Assembly (NCBI GenBank): GCA_947259865.1
Contig: CAMYNZ010000296.1
Coordinates: 1 to 10,946, forward strand
Reading direction: 5' to 3'
DNA from: an uncultured Desulfobacterales bacterium
GTDB taxonomy: Bacteria > Desulfobacterota > Desulfobacteria > Desulfobacterales > G020354645
DNA: 10,946 nt
Below the pieces are notes generated by a model. It was not told the origin of the DNA, did not search any database, and was given only the letters and a program-made list of their open reading frames with translations. Of the stretch, positions 1-6,742 are shown in pieces. Every line of letters begins with the position of its first letter. Positions within the stretch are counted from its first letter, which is position 1. The translations under genes were made by a program, and so were the position numbers.

Positions 1-43
1 TTGGCAACCAGCCAGAGGCTGACAAGCGCGGAAGATGGGGTGT

Positions 44-65
44 TCCGCCAAAGATCTCTGGCGGA
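44..65. repeat. Hairpin repeat shared with the MITE interior
   Basis: A 7-bp inverted repeat, TCCGCCA / TGGCGGA, encloses an 8-base loop (aagatctc). Nearly the same hairpin, with loop aagcactc, occurs at 6572-6593 inside the MITE. The rest of 1-107 contains no convincing ORF. It may be a degraded copy of a related repeat, because its neighbourhood is also GC-rich with CCGCC and GGCGG words, but I could not align it over a longer stretch. Confidence 0.55.
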
Positions 66-107
66 TAAACATCGGCTTGCCCGCCTCTGGCGTGGCTTTT
101 CCGCAGG

Positions 108-233
108 GTAAACAAAATGGAGTGGTTTTTTGACATTTTCTATTTATCTGATGCAAGAGATGTAAACAGCTAACATGTCGCTTAGCAAATGCACAAAATT
201 AAGTTTTTTATATAAATTCTCCATTTTGTTTAC
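108..233. repeat. Small palindromic unit with 15-bp ends
   Basis: The 15-mer GTAAACAAAATGGAG at 108-122 is matched by its exact reverse complement at 219-233, giving a 126-bp unit with perfect terminal inverted repeats. A third copy of the 15-mer lies at 4776-4790 on the + strand. Between the ends there is a short hairpin, GCTAA (169-173) with TTAGC (182-186), and no ORF. It could be a MITE-like element or the multi-repeat end of a lost insertion sequence; no transposase is present to decide. Confidence 0.5.
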
Positions 234-244
234 GCTCATTTAGG
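179..244 (-). repeat. Left arm of long inverted repeat
   Basis: The reverse complement of 203-244 is identical over 42 bp to 4765-4806. The match continues outward to 179 (paired with 4830) with 5 differences in 24 bases, so 61 of 66 positions agree. Similarity stops sharply on the inner side, after 244, and fades on the outer side. The two arms enclose about 4.5 kb holding four intact genes and one damaged gene. Confidence 0.9.
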
Positions 245-389
245 GTAAAACTTACAAAAGGATGCAAGGGTCCAGTTCGTACAATGCTGTTGACCCGGAA
301 AACAGAGCTACCGAAAGGCACCACAATATTGAATCCCATTTGCCAAAAATTAAAACTACCGGCAAATTGTTTTTGAAAGGTTTTATCTA

Positions 390-737
390 TTGAAACCAAT
401 TAAAAAATTGGCCAACCGCATCGCGCAAACAAAGTTTGCGGTCAGGGCCATTAATGAGGGTGCGGACCTCAGCGCATTTAAAGAGAAACCAACTGCCAAA
501 AGTTTTTTAGGAATATTTCTGATGTGCTTTAGTTACATCATCGGCTTGCCCGCTGTGGGGTTGATCGGCGTTTTGTCAATTTACTGGAACAAACCCCTGC
601 TAATTATCATCGGCGGTCCGCTTATGATGGTAATAGCGCATCTGGTATTCTTAGCCGGAATGTATCTGGCCGGGGGTAAATATGTCATGGTATTTTTCAG
701 GTGGGCAACGCGAGTTACACTTGAAAAACTGATGTGA
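390..737 (+). CDS. Small two-helix membrane protein
   Basis: The protein has 115 residues and belongs to no family I recognise. A basic, amphipathic N-terminus (residues 1-36, rich in Lys and Arg) is followed by two hydrophobic segments, about 39-65 and 70-93. They are joined by a short Trp-Asn-Lys-Pro turn. A short basic tail ends the protein. This pattern suggests a helical hairpin in the inner membrane with both ends cytoplasmic. The start is TTG at 390, chosen because GAAAGG at 375-380 sits 9 bases upstream; no in-frame ATG gives a better fit. It is followed by a separate gene at 826 after an 88-base gap. The reading frame is open and the composition clearly membrane-like, so a real gene is likely, but its role is unknown. 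Confidence 0.65.
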   Translation: MKPIKKLANRIAQTKFAVRAINEGADLSAFKEKPTAKSFLGIFLMCFSYIIGLPAVGLIGVLSIYWNKPLLIIIGGPLMMVIAHLVFLAGMYLAGGKYVMVFFRWATRVTLEKLM

Positions 738-825
738 GTAAAAGCGGAGGTTTGAAAGATTATCGTGCTATGGGTTCTCCGCGGGGGTATCCCGCAAAAT
801 ATTTTATAAAATAAGGTCATCTTAG

Positions 826-1539
826 TTGCACATGTCTTTTCCTTCTTATCCCTCCTGGTTGTCCGACTGGATGAAAACCCACAATATCAGCCTGTGGGGT
901 GCCGCCGATCTTCGTGAATTCGCCACACCGAGGGACGCGACCGGGCAAAAATTTCCGATGGCTATTTCATGGGCGATGCCAATGAACCCGGAAATTATGT
1001 CCGGCATCCAGACGGGACCCAATCAGCTTTATGCGGATGAATATGCCCGGGTGAACAAGCAGATTAACACGCTGGCGGCCATGTTAGCAGCCGAGATCAG
1101 AAGCCGGGGCTTTCGTGCTCAAGAATTGGCGGCTTCGCATCGCAGTGATCCGGTGAACATAAAGGGAGACTTCCCTCACAAAACCGCGGCAACCCAAGCA
1201 GGTATAGGGTGGATTGGGCGCCACTGCCAGCTTATCACCCGCAGGTACGGCTCCTGGGTTCGCCTGGGAACCGTTTTTACCGATATGAATCTTCCCCCCG
1301 GTTCAGCGGTGACACGCAGTTTTTGCGGTCGTTGTATACAATGTGTTGAGGCTTGCCCGGCCGGGGCCTTAAAAGGCAACCCGTGGTTTCCAGGACTTTC
1401 ACGTGAAGAAATCATCGATGTAACACTTTGCGACCGCTGGAAAAAAGAAAACTACTTTGAATTCCACAAGGGGCATAACTGTGGAATTTGTTCAGCAGTG
1501 TGTCCCTTTGGATTAAAAGTGTTAAAGCGGCAAGGCTGA
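826..1539 (+). CDS. QueG-like double 4Fe-4S cluster protein
   Basis: This 237-residue iron-sulfur protein is related to epoxyqueuosine reductase (QueG, COG1600) but is shorter, since QueG is usually about 350 or more residues with C-terminal HEAT-like repeats that are absent here. The block PHKTAATQAGIGWIG (around residues 119-133) matches the conserved glycine-rich region of the catalytic domain. Two ferredoxin-like cysteine sets follow: C167, C170, C173, C177 in CGRCIQCVEACP, then C202, C219, C222, C226 ending in CGICSAVCP, enough for two [4Fe-4S] clusters. QueG uses cobalamin; whether this protein does is not visible. The TTG at 826 is preferred because AAGG at 813-816 is 9 bases upstream; the ATG at 832 would be 15 away. 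The substrate is unknown. It may be a cytosolic electron-transfer or reductase paralog rather than a tRNA-modifying enzyme. Confidence 0.8.
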   Translation: MHMSFPSYPSWLSDWMKTHNISLWGAADLREFATPRDATGQKFPMAISWAMPMNPEIMSGIQTGPNQLYADEYARVNKQINTLAAMLAAEIRSRGFRAQELAASHRSDPVNIKGDFPHKTAATQAGIGWIGRHCQLITRRYGSWVRLGTVFTDMNLPPGSAVTRSFCGRCIQCVEACPAGALKGNPWFPGLSREEIIDVTLCDRWKKENYFEFHKGHNCGICSAVCPFGLKVLKRQG

Positions 1540-1632
1540 TATTCCGGCATTCAACACCTGAGAGAAGACACCTTCGTAGCCTCTGAAAAAGATTTACGAC
1601 ACCTCCAAATATTCCCCCTGCAGGCTATTTTA

Positions 1633-1641
1633 TGATATAAT
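1633..1641 (+). promoter_or_regulatory. Extended -10 promoter for the TPR operon
   Basis: TGATATAAT carries a consensus TATAAT (1636-1641) with the upstream TG of an extended -10 element. No good -35 box lies 16-18 bases upstream, as is common for extended -10 promoters. Transcription would begin near 1648, leaving a leader of about 130 bases before the gene at 1780. The wider gap 1540-1779 shows nothing else I can support. Confidence 0.5.
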
Positions 1642-1779
1642 ATAGCTGTTTTTTGACTATTGTTTAAAATGTTCGACGGCATCCCGAAAATTAAACAGTA
1701 GATTTTCTGAATACTGTGTTTGTCTACAATAGCATGGTTATCACATGCAATGACATTCATCGATGCTAAGGGTTTGCAT

Positions 1780-3369
1780 ATGAATGACAAAAATGAAAGT
1801 GGCTTAAAGGCTTTATTTCTAACCGTCCTTTTGATGGCCATAATTATAGTTACTACAGTCATGGCCATTAAACATTTTGGACTGCGGCTAGATTTTCGGA
1901 GGATGTTCTCCAGGCACAAGGTGTATGAAGTAACGCAGGCGTCAAAAAACCTGCCAATTTCCAGAGAACCGACCGCATCCATCGACCTGGCTCAAATAAT
2001 TGAATTGCGACAAATGCTGGAGGATCAAAGATTTGAAGAGTTAAACGCAATTCTTGAAGGCTACCAAAATTTATTTGAAAATGATCAAACCAGCGAATAC
2101 TGGGTCTATGATGCTTACGGCGCCTTTCATGTAACCGATCCTGTTTACGAAAGATCTTTTAAGAAATGGATATTTTATTCATCTGATAAATACCAGCCCC
2201 ATCTTGCCATCGCGCAATATTATTATGCGAAAGGCTGGGAAAGCAGAGGATATAAATGGAGAAAGGATACATCCGACGAACAAATCGAAGAAATGGTTTC
2301 CTATTTTCTAAAAGCAGAGGAGCATATAAAAGTCGCTTTAAAACCCAATCCCAATTTAATCGTTGGTTATTATATTTTAACCGGTATCTACAATGCCCTC
2401 GGTAATGATGAAGCTGAAGATAGAATTATCCAGAAGACTGCAGAATTATTTCCATATTCTTTTTTGATCAAATCAGTCAGTTCATGGGCCAAGGAACCGC
2501 GATGGGGCGGAAGCTATGCGCTTATGGAAGAGATGGCCAAAAATGCTGAAAAACATTCAAATACCAATCCCAAGCTTACAGTGCTATATGGGTTCATTTA
2601 TTATGATCAAGGTAGAAGATTTAATCGCAACAAAAGATATGCAAAAGCGATAGATCTTTTCAGCAAGGCGCTTGAATTTGGTGATCACTGGTCATTTTAT
2701 TACGAACGGGCCAAGACGTATCATTTTTATCTAAAGCAATATGATCTCGCACTTGAAGATATTAACCGAAGTATTGAACTTCGAACTGCATTAGATGAAA
2801 ATTATCGTCTGCGGTCAAGGATACACTATGCCAATGAAAACTATATGAGTTCAATTGATGATTTACACACAGCAGAAATTATTAATCCTGGAAATCCTAA
2901 AACAAAAAAATGGAGAGCCTGGGCCGCTAAAAATCTTTTACATAAGGGACATCGTTTATTTAAGACCGATATGCAGGCCGCGGTTGAATATTATAATTTG
3001 TCACTTGAATGGGATGAAGAAAATTTTGAAGCCTATTATTGGAAAGGTGCAGCATCTTATCGCCTGGAGGATTTTGAATCAGCATTAACAGACTTTGAAA
3101 TGGCAATAAAAATGAACCCTGGTCACTTTGATTCGTACCGTATGATAGATTACATTTTTGCACGGGATCAACAGTGGGACACTATAATCGGATACTGGAA
3201 TGCATTTCTTGACCAGGACCCTGATCACGCGGGTGCATACCTTGAAAGATCGGGCACCCATTATCATAATAAAGATTTTGAAAATGCGTTGAATGATTTA
3301 AAAAAATCTTGTGAATTGGGCAACAACGCCGCCTGTAAAAGGTATAACGGTTTAAAGAAAAAAATATAG
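1780..3369 (+). CDS. Membrane-anchored TPR / DUF4034-like protein
   Basis: A 529-residue protein with one N-terminal transmembrane anchor (about residues 12-30) and a long, probably periplasmic, helical repeat region. The first part after the anchor (about 65-250) resembles DUF4034-type repeats: Arg-Phe-Glu-Glu-Leu followed by paired aromatic helices, a Trp-Glu-Ser-Arg-Gly motif and Pro-Arg-Trp-Gly-Gly-Ser. From about 280 onward come classical TPR units, for example around YAKAIDLFSKAL and FESALTDFEMAIKMNPG. The C-terminus has a Sel1-like ending (CELGNNAACKRY). I choose the ATG at 1780 because AAGGG at 1768-1772 sits 7 bases upstream; an upstream TTG at 1720 is in frame but has no such site. 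Such proteins usually scaffold protein interactions; the partner is plausibly the membrane protein encoded 9 bases downstream. The gene is AT-richer than argG and argH. Confidence 0.8.
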   Translation: MNDKNESGLKALFLTVLLMAIIIVTTVMAIKHFGLRLDFRRMFSRHKVYEVTQASKNLPISREPTASIDLAQIIELRQMLEDQRFEELNAILEGYQNLFENDQTSEYWVYDAYGAFHVTDPVYERSFKKWIFYSSDKYQPHLAIAQYYYAKGWESRGYKWRKDTSDEQIEEMVSYFLKAEEHIKVALKPNPNLIVGYYILTGIYNALGNDEAEDRIIQKTAELFPYSFLIKSVSSWAKEPRWGGSYALMEEMAKNAEKHSNTNPKLTVLYGFIYYDQGRRFNRNKRYAKAIDLFSKALEFGDHWSFYYERAKTYHFYLKQYDLALEDINRSIELRTALDENYRLRSRIHYANENYMSSIDDLHTAEIINPGNPKTKKWRAWAAKNLLHKGHRLFKTDMQAAVEYYNLSLEWDEENFEAYYWKGAASYRLEDFESALTDFEMAIKMNPGHFDSYRMIDYIFARDQQWDTIIGYWNAFLDQDPDHAGAYLERSGTHYHNKDFENALNDLKKSCELGNNAACKRYNGLKKKI

Positions 3370-3378
3370 GAGGAAAAT

Positions 3379-3903
3379 ATGGTGACAGTATCTGAAAAAG
3401 GGGTCAATCAGAATCAGCTTGCCGTCCTATGGATTATATGGGGTGCAATGCTTGTTAGTTTGGGGATTTATGTCCTTGTTTGTCACCTGGTGATAGACGG
3501 GATACGTCAAGCGGTAGAATCTGATTTCACTTTTGATATGCTCAGAAACATACTTTACGGTGTCTCCATCTTCACACTTTTTCTGGCTCATTTTGTACGA
3601 AGGTTTATTCTTGCGCCAAGATCCGTCGGTTCCGGGAGCAGGTCGTCGCAACCGCCTCCGCTTGAAGATAAATCTGCAGTGGTTGGAAAATATACCATTG
3701 CCATGCTGCTGTCTCTGGTATTTTCCGAAAGTATCGGAATTTTCGGATTGGTGTTGTTTTTCCTCGGGGATAGTTTTCAAACACTTTATATCTTTATCGG
3801 TATATCGGCTCTGGGGATGTTTCATTATCGCCCCAGGCGGGAAGAAATCGAAAAACTGACCGCTGCCCTGCAATCCCGGGGGGCGATTGTCCCGAATCTC
3901 TGA
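3379..3903 (+). CDS. Four-helix membrane protein in the TPR operon
   Basis: A 174-residue protein of unknown function. Hydrophobic segments lie at about 14-39, 57-74, 105-130 and 134-149. A flexible Ser/Pro-rich linker (about 82-96) separates two helical hairpins, and the C-terminal tail (151-174) is charged and likely cytoplasmic. The start ATG has a near-perfect ribosome-binding site (TAGGAGG, 3367-3373) that overlaps the stop codon of the TPR gene. The two are therefore almost certainly co-transcribed and probably translationally coupled. The pairing suggests that the TPR protein and this one act together at the inner membrane, but I see no catalytic motif and cannot name a family. Confidence 0.75.
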   Translation: MVTVSEKGVNQNQLAVLWIIWGAMLVSLGIYVLVCHLVIDGIRQAVESDFTFDMLRNILYGVSIFTLFLAHFVRRFILAPRSVGSGSRSSQPPPLEDKSAVVGKYTIAMLLSLVFSESIGIFGLVLFFLGDSFQTLYIFIGISALGMFHYRPRREEIEKLTAALQSRGAIVPNL

Positions 3904-3956
3904 TGTTTTGACGCCAACATATGACTCCCTCTATCACCGCTTGAGCCTGACTGATA

Positions 3957-4118
3957 ATGACGCTCATTAATACCATTGTAAAGCCGCCCTGGCGGACACT
4001 GATAGTGTGTCTCGGGCTCATAAGTCTTTTTCTTCTTGGCTATCAGCTATGGACCCCGGGAATGGTTGTCAGCGATGGTTCCCACGACCTAAAAACCAAC
4101 AGGAAGTGGATCAAATAG
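3957..4118 (+). pseudogene. Fragment: N-terminus of a secreted or membrane protein
   Basis: A 53-codon ORF starting at ATG 3957 encodes a basic N-terminus, a hydrophobic stretch (LIVCLGLISLFLLGYQL) and a polar segment ending in a TAG at 4116-4118. It resembles the signal-anchor start of a longer exported protein whose remainder is missing. The following bases to 4273 contain no open frame of note. The ribosome-binding site is poor. It could also be a real small membrane peptide; I rank a decayed gene start as more likely because the adjoining genes are also broken. Confidence 0.3.
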
Positions 4119-4273
4119 TTGCGATAGTGAATGGGAAATGGAACCGCAAGATCGGAATACTTACAAATGAACTATTGTAAAAAATAACGTGGTAAAGCAA
4201 AGGGTCGATAACACAATTTTGATGGGACCCACCAAAAAGGTGATCCCGGAATAACGGGTTAGAAGAAATCGCA

Positions 4274-4524
4274 ATGATATCGGTACACATAAAGATCGTA
4301 ATTTTATTTCTGGCAGGAACCTTCTTTGTACCGGGATGTACCACGGACACCCCGGTCCGTGTAAACAGGGTTCCGAGTTGGTCTTTTATACCATTGACGA
4401 AATGGGCCACAGCTGGCCGGGTGGAAAAAACCGCCTGCCGGAGCGTCTGGTAGGCAAAAGTTCAAACAGTATCAGGGCCACGGATGTAATCTGGAGATTT
4501 TTTCAAAAACATCCTAAAAAATAA
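4274..4524 (+). pseudogene. PHB-depolymerase/LpqC-like lipoprotein esterase, internally deleted
   Basis: The two ends of one gene seem to be joined out of frame. From ATG 4274 a lipoprotein signal is read (basic start, ILFLAGTFFVPGC with the lipobox cysteine). That frame then runs into unrelated residues and stops at 4451-4453. In another frame, from about 4350, the sequence reads GSELVFYTIDEMGHSWPGG and continues through LPERLVG to RFFQKHPKK with stop at 4524. This is the typical C-terminus of the COG3509 (LpqC / polyhydroxybutyrate depolymerase / feruloyl esterase) family, including the GHSWPGG segment with the catalytic His. The central alpha/beta-hydrolase domain, normally more than 200 residues with the nucleophile Ser, is absent. 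A 7-bp hairpin (4342-4348 with 4355-4361) sits at the junction and may have promoted the deletion. Confidence 0.7.
4342..4361. repeat. Hairpin at the esterase deletion junction
   Basis: CACGGAC (4342-4348) pairs with GTCCGTG (4355-4361) around a 6-base loop. It coincides with the place where N-terminal and C-terminal coding segments of the esterase meet, so it may be a product or a cause of the deletion. No T-run follows, so it is not an intrinsic terminator. Confidence 0.5.
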
Positions 4525-4599
4525 TGTGATGTCACCGCCGATCCAGAATTCACTTACCTTGACGTCACCTGTCAGCGCGCTTAGCTTAGGAGGAACAGC

Positions 4600-4746
4600 T
4601 TGCAAACTGATACAAACAAATCTGCAAGTTTCCTGATTTTCAAATCCCGCATGCAACCAAATTCGCCCAAAGATTCGCTCGGCGGACCCGGAGCAAAAGG
4701 GCTGACGCTTTCTAAGTTTGGGTTTTATCCATCTGCGGGACAATAG
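4600..4746 (+). CDS. Short ORF behind a perfect Shine-Dalgarno
   Basis: AGGAGG (4588-4593) lies 6 bases before a TTG at 4600, which opens a 48-codon frame ending in TAG at 4744. The peptide (beginning MQTDTNKSASFLIF) is polar and has no recognisable domain. The ribosome-binding site may be a relic of the gene whose body is gone, possibly the missing 5' end of the neighbouring MFS carrier, although the peptide does not show the expected first membrane helix. Function unknown; it may not be expressed. Confidence 0.25.
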   Translation: MQTDTNKSASFLIFKSRMQPNSPKDSLGGPGAKGLTLSKFGFYPSAGQ

Positions 4747-4764
4747 CGCCGTCCAATCTGCAAG

Positions 4765-4830
4765 CCTAAATGAGCGTAAACAAAATGGAGAATTTATATA
4801 AAAAACCTAATTTATTGCATTCGTTAAGCG
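4765..4830 (+). repeat. Right arm of long inverted repeat
   Basis: Positions 4765-4806 are an exact inverted copy of 203-244, with a weaker match on to 4830 (inverted copy of 179-202). It contains the 15-mer GTAAACAAAATGGAG at 4776-4790. Its outer edge is 12 bases from the first codon of the truncated MFS carrier, so insertion or recombination at this repeat is the likely reason that the gene lost its 5' end. Confidence 0.9.
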
Positions 4831-4842
4831 TTTTTAAAACCC

Positions 4843-5940
4843 ATGAGCAGCGAATTCGGCTGGGGCCGGGAAATTTTTGCTCTGGCCATGGCCATCCAGA
4901 ACCTTCTGTGGGGGGTTTTCCAGCCCTTTGCCGGTGCGGTCGTTGACAGATGGGGCGCGGGGCGGGTGGTGGCCACAGGTGGTATTGTCTACGCGGTGGG
5001 GCTTTATATCATGTCGATAACCTCGAGCCCTTTTGAGCTCTATCTGGGTGCCGGTTTATTCATCGCATTGGGTCTCAGTTCAGCCGGTTTAGGGGTCGTA
5101 CTGGGTGCCGTAGGCCGCGCTGTCAGCCCCGACAGGCGGTCCTGGGCACTCGGTATCGTCACCGCAGCGGGCTCTATGGGTCAACTCCTGGTGGTTCCCA
5201 TGGGTCAGGCATTTCTAACGCATTTTGGCTGGAGCAGGACCTTTCAAATTCTGGGACTTTGTACCCTTGTAATGGTACCCCTGGCATCAGCCTTGAGAGG
5301 CAAAACAGATCGCCCCAATGACATCACTGAACAGCCCCTTGGCGAGGCATTGGGGGAAGCACGTCGACACACAGGTTTCTGGTTCCTTACAGCAGGCTTT
5401 TTTGTCTGCGGCTTCCATGTGACCTTTATCGCCGTTCATCTGCCCGCATATCTCACCGATCGCGGATTGGCCCCGGAATTGGGTGCCTGGTCCCTATCAA
5501 TCATTGGTTTTTTCAATATATTCGGATCCATCACATCCGGGATTCTGGGTGGTAAGCTGAGCAAAAAATACCTCCTGAGCAGTTTATACCTGTTACGGGC
5601 GGTGGTATTTTTGGCCTTTATAATGGTCCCCCTCACCACCTGGTCTGCACTCGCTTTTTCAGCCCTCATCGGTTTTCTCTGGCTGGGAACGGTTCCACTC
5701 ACATCCGGGCTTGTGGCTCAAATCTTCGGGCCACGCTACATGACGATGCTCTTCGGTATCGTATTTTTCAGCCACCAGATCGGCAGCTTTATCGGCGTCT
5801 GGCTCGGCGGCTACTTGTTTGATACAACAGGCTCTTATATCGTGGTCTGGTGGCTCTCCGTGGCCCTGGGGATATTGGCAGCCACATTGCACCTGCCCAT
5901 TGACGAACGGGCCGTTACCCGGTTGGTAGGCAATAATTAG
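4843..5940 (+). pseudogene. MFS transporter (oxalate/formate antiporter-like), 5'-truncated
   Basis: The remaining 365 codons encode most of a major facilitator carrier of the monocarboxylate or oxalate/formate type. The sequence begins at MSSEFGWGREIFALA, which in full-length relatives follows the first transmembrane helix. About 35-45 N-terminal residues with helix 1 are therefore missing; full proteins have roughly 400 residues and 12 helices. The helix 2-3 loop motif (AGAVVDRWGAGRVV) is intact, as is the central charged loop (about residues 150-175) between the two six-helix halves. Eleven hydrophobic segments remain. No Shine-Dalgarno precedes the ATG at 4843, and a TAA lies 15 bases upstream in frame. 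The reading frame is otherwise undamaged, suggesting recent loss. An internal start giving an 11-helix protein cannot be excluded. A small hairpin at 5951-5966 follows the stop. Confidence 0.75.
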
Positions 5941-5950
5941 AATGGCGCAC

Positions 5951-5966
5951 TTGGGTTGTTACCCAA
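5951..5966 (+). terminator. Weak hairpin after the MFS gene
   Basis: TTGGGT (5951-5956) pairs with ACCCAA (5961-5966) around TGTT, 11 bases past the MFS stop. There is no T-run, so termination would be inefficient at best. It ends just before the promoter of the next gene. Confidence 0.3.
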
Positions 5967-5972
5967 AACCAA

Positions 5973-6001
5973 TTGACATTATTATATTTTTCTGCCATAA
6001 T
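5973..6001 (+). promoter_or_regulatory. Sigma-70 promoter for the DUF5679 gene
   Basis: A consensus -35 box TTGACA (5973-5978) and a -10 box CATAAT (5996-6001) are separated by the optimal 17 bp. Transcription would start near 6008, giving a leader of about 68 bases before the ATG at 6076. This is the best-formed promoter in the window. Confidence 0.7.
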
Positions 6002-6075
6002 ATTTTCAGCCCAATGCGATGAAATCCAGTGCACCCCCGGGCTTAGAAACCAAAAAAATGAAAGGAGAAAAATAA

Positions 6076-6216
6076 ATGCAAGCCTATTGTGTAAAATGCC
6101 GAGCCAAAAGAGAAATGAAGGAACCCAAGAGTATTACGATGAAAAACGGCAAGCCAGCAACAAAAGGTGTGTGCCCCACCTGCGGAACCAAAATGTTTAG
6201 AATAGGAAAGGCCTAG
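6076..6216 (+). CDS. DUF5679 zinc-ribbon-like small protein
   Basis: A 46-residue protein beginning MQAYCVKCRAKREM and ending CPTCGTKMFRIGKA. Two CxxC pairs (C5/C8 and C33/C36) flank a basic segment rich in Lys and Met, as in a small rubredoxin- or zinc-ribbon-type fold that binds one metal ion. The sequence matches my memory of DUF5679, a widespread short family of unknown function in bacteria and phages. The ATG is placed by AAAGGAGA at 6061-6068, and a strong promoter stands upstream, so it is probably a single-gene unit. The second CxxC is followed by a basic end that might contact nucleic acid; that is speculation. Confidence 0.85.
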   Translation: MQAYCVKCRAKREMKEPKSITMKNGKPATKGVCPTCGTKMFRIGKA

Positions 6217-6238
6217 TTTAATTTCGTATCTCCAACGG

Positions 6239-6261
6239 TAGGCGGCGCCCGGCGCCGCCTA
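6239..6261 (+). terminator. Strong GC hairpin after the DUF5679 gene
   Basis: A 10-bp perfect stem, TAGGCGGCGC / GCGCCGCCTA, with a 3-base CCG loop starts 22 bases after the stop codon. It lacks a downstream U-tract, so it could be a Rho-assisted 3' end, an mRNA-stabilising hairpin or a small repeat. The stretch 6262-6471 that follows holds no gene I can support. Confidence 0.45.
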
Positions 6262-6471
6262 GCCGCACAATGAATTCGGCGCCAACCCGCGATCGGCATG
6301 GCCCTTCTTTTTCCTACCCAGTTTTTCCAAGACGAAAGCGCGAATAAAAACGGTACATTGGCTAATCTTTATATCGCGCGTGTTCCCCTACCCCGGGTTT
6401 GATTTAAACATTTATCAATTGTTGTATTGATTCCCGCTCCCAGGAAGGTTATAAACTTATTTTCATATAAT

Positions 6472-6665
6472 CTAGAAGCTATCTCAAAAATACAGATTAC
6501 GTTCAAGGACAGGGCGCGGGCCGATCCGCCGTCGCTTAAAAAGCTATGGCGGGACAGGCGTAAAGGCGCAGTCCGCCAAAGCACTCTGGCGGATGAGCAG
6601 TACCTTTTGAGGAGGTCCGCAACACTGTAATTGAGCGTTAGATGTGTTTTTGAGATAGCTTCTAG
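6472..6665. mobile_element. 194-bp MITE with long terminal inverted repeats
   Basis: The ends CTAGAAGCTATCTCAAAAA (6472-6490) and its exact reverse complement (6647-6665) bound a non-coding unit. The inverted similarity continues imperfectly for about 36-50 bp inward on each side. CTAG at both edges may be a 4-bp target duplication; the YTAR-type target and the end sequence recall IS5-superfamily elements, so a transposase of that kind may move it in trans (inference). Inside is the hairpin TCCGCCA / TGGCGGA (6572-6593), also found at 44-65. A second copy of the end lies at 10789 onward. No transposase is encoded. Confidence 0.85.
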
Positions 6666-6742
6666 TTTTATATCAACTATTTTGATTGCTTAGATTGCAA
6701 GCAGCTGAGCCCGGCTGTGTGGGTTGCTTGAAATTATGCAGG

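Noticed and set aside
169..186. GCTAA...TTAGC hairpin resembling an integron attC site
   Set aside because: The core sites do not fit the RYYYAAC / GTTRRRY consensus, and no integrase or cassette array is present.
208..399. Minus-strand ORF of 63 codons over the left repeat arm
   Set aside because: It runs through the repeat and the 5' end of the + strand membrane gene, has no recognisable domain and no clear ribosome-binding site.
1551..1982. Minus-strand ORF of 143 codons overlapping the TPR gene start
   Set aside because: It is antisense to a gene with a good start, membrane anchor and promoter, and its own sequence shows no family features.
5973..6200. Plus-strand ORF of 75 codons overlapping the DUF5679 gene
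   Set aside because: It begins inside the promoter and reads the DUF5679 gene out of frame; the 46-residue frame has the ribosome-binding site and conserved CxxC pairs.
6369..6584. Minus-strand ORF of 71 codons entering the MITE
   Set aside because: Half of it is MITE sequence, and the rest (ending NQTRGRGTRAI) matches no family I know.
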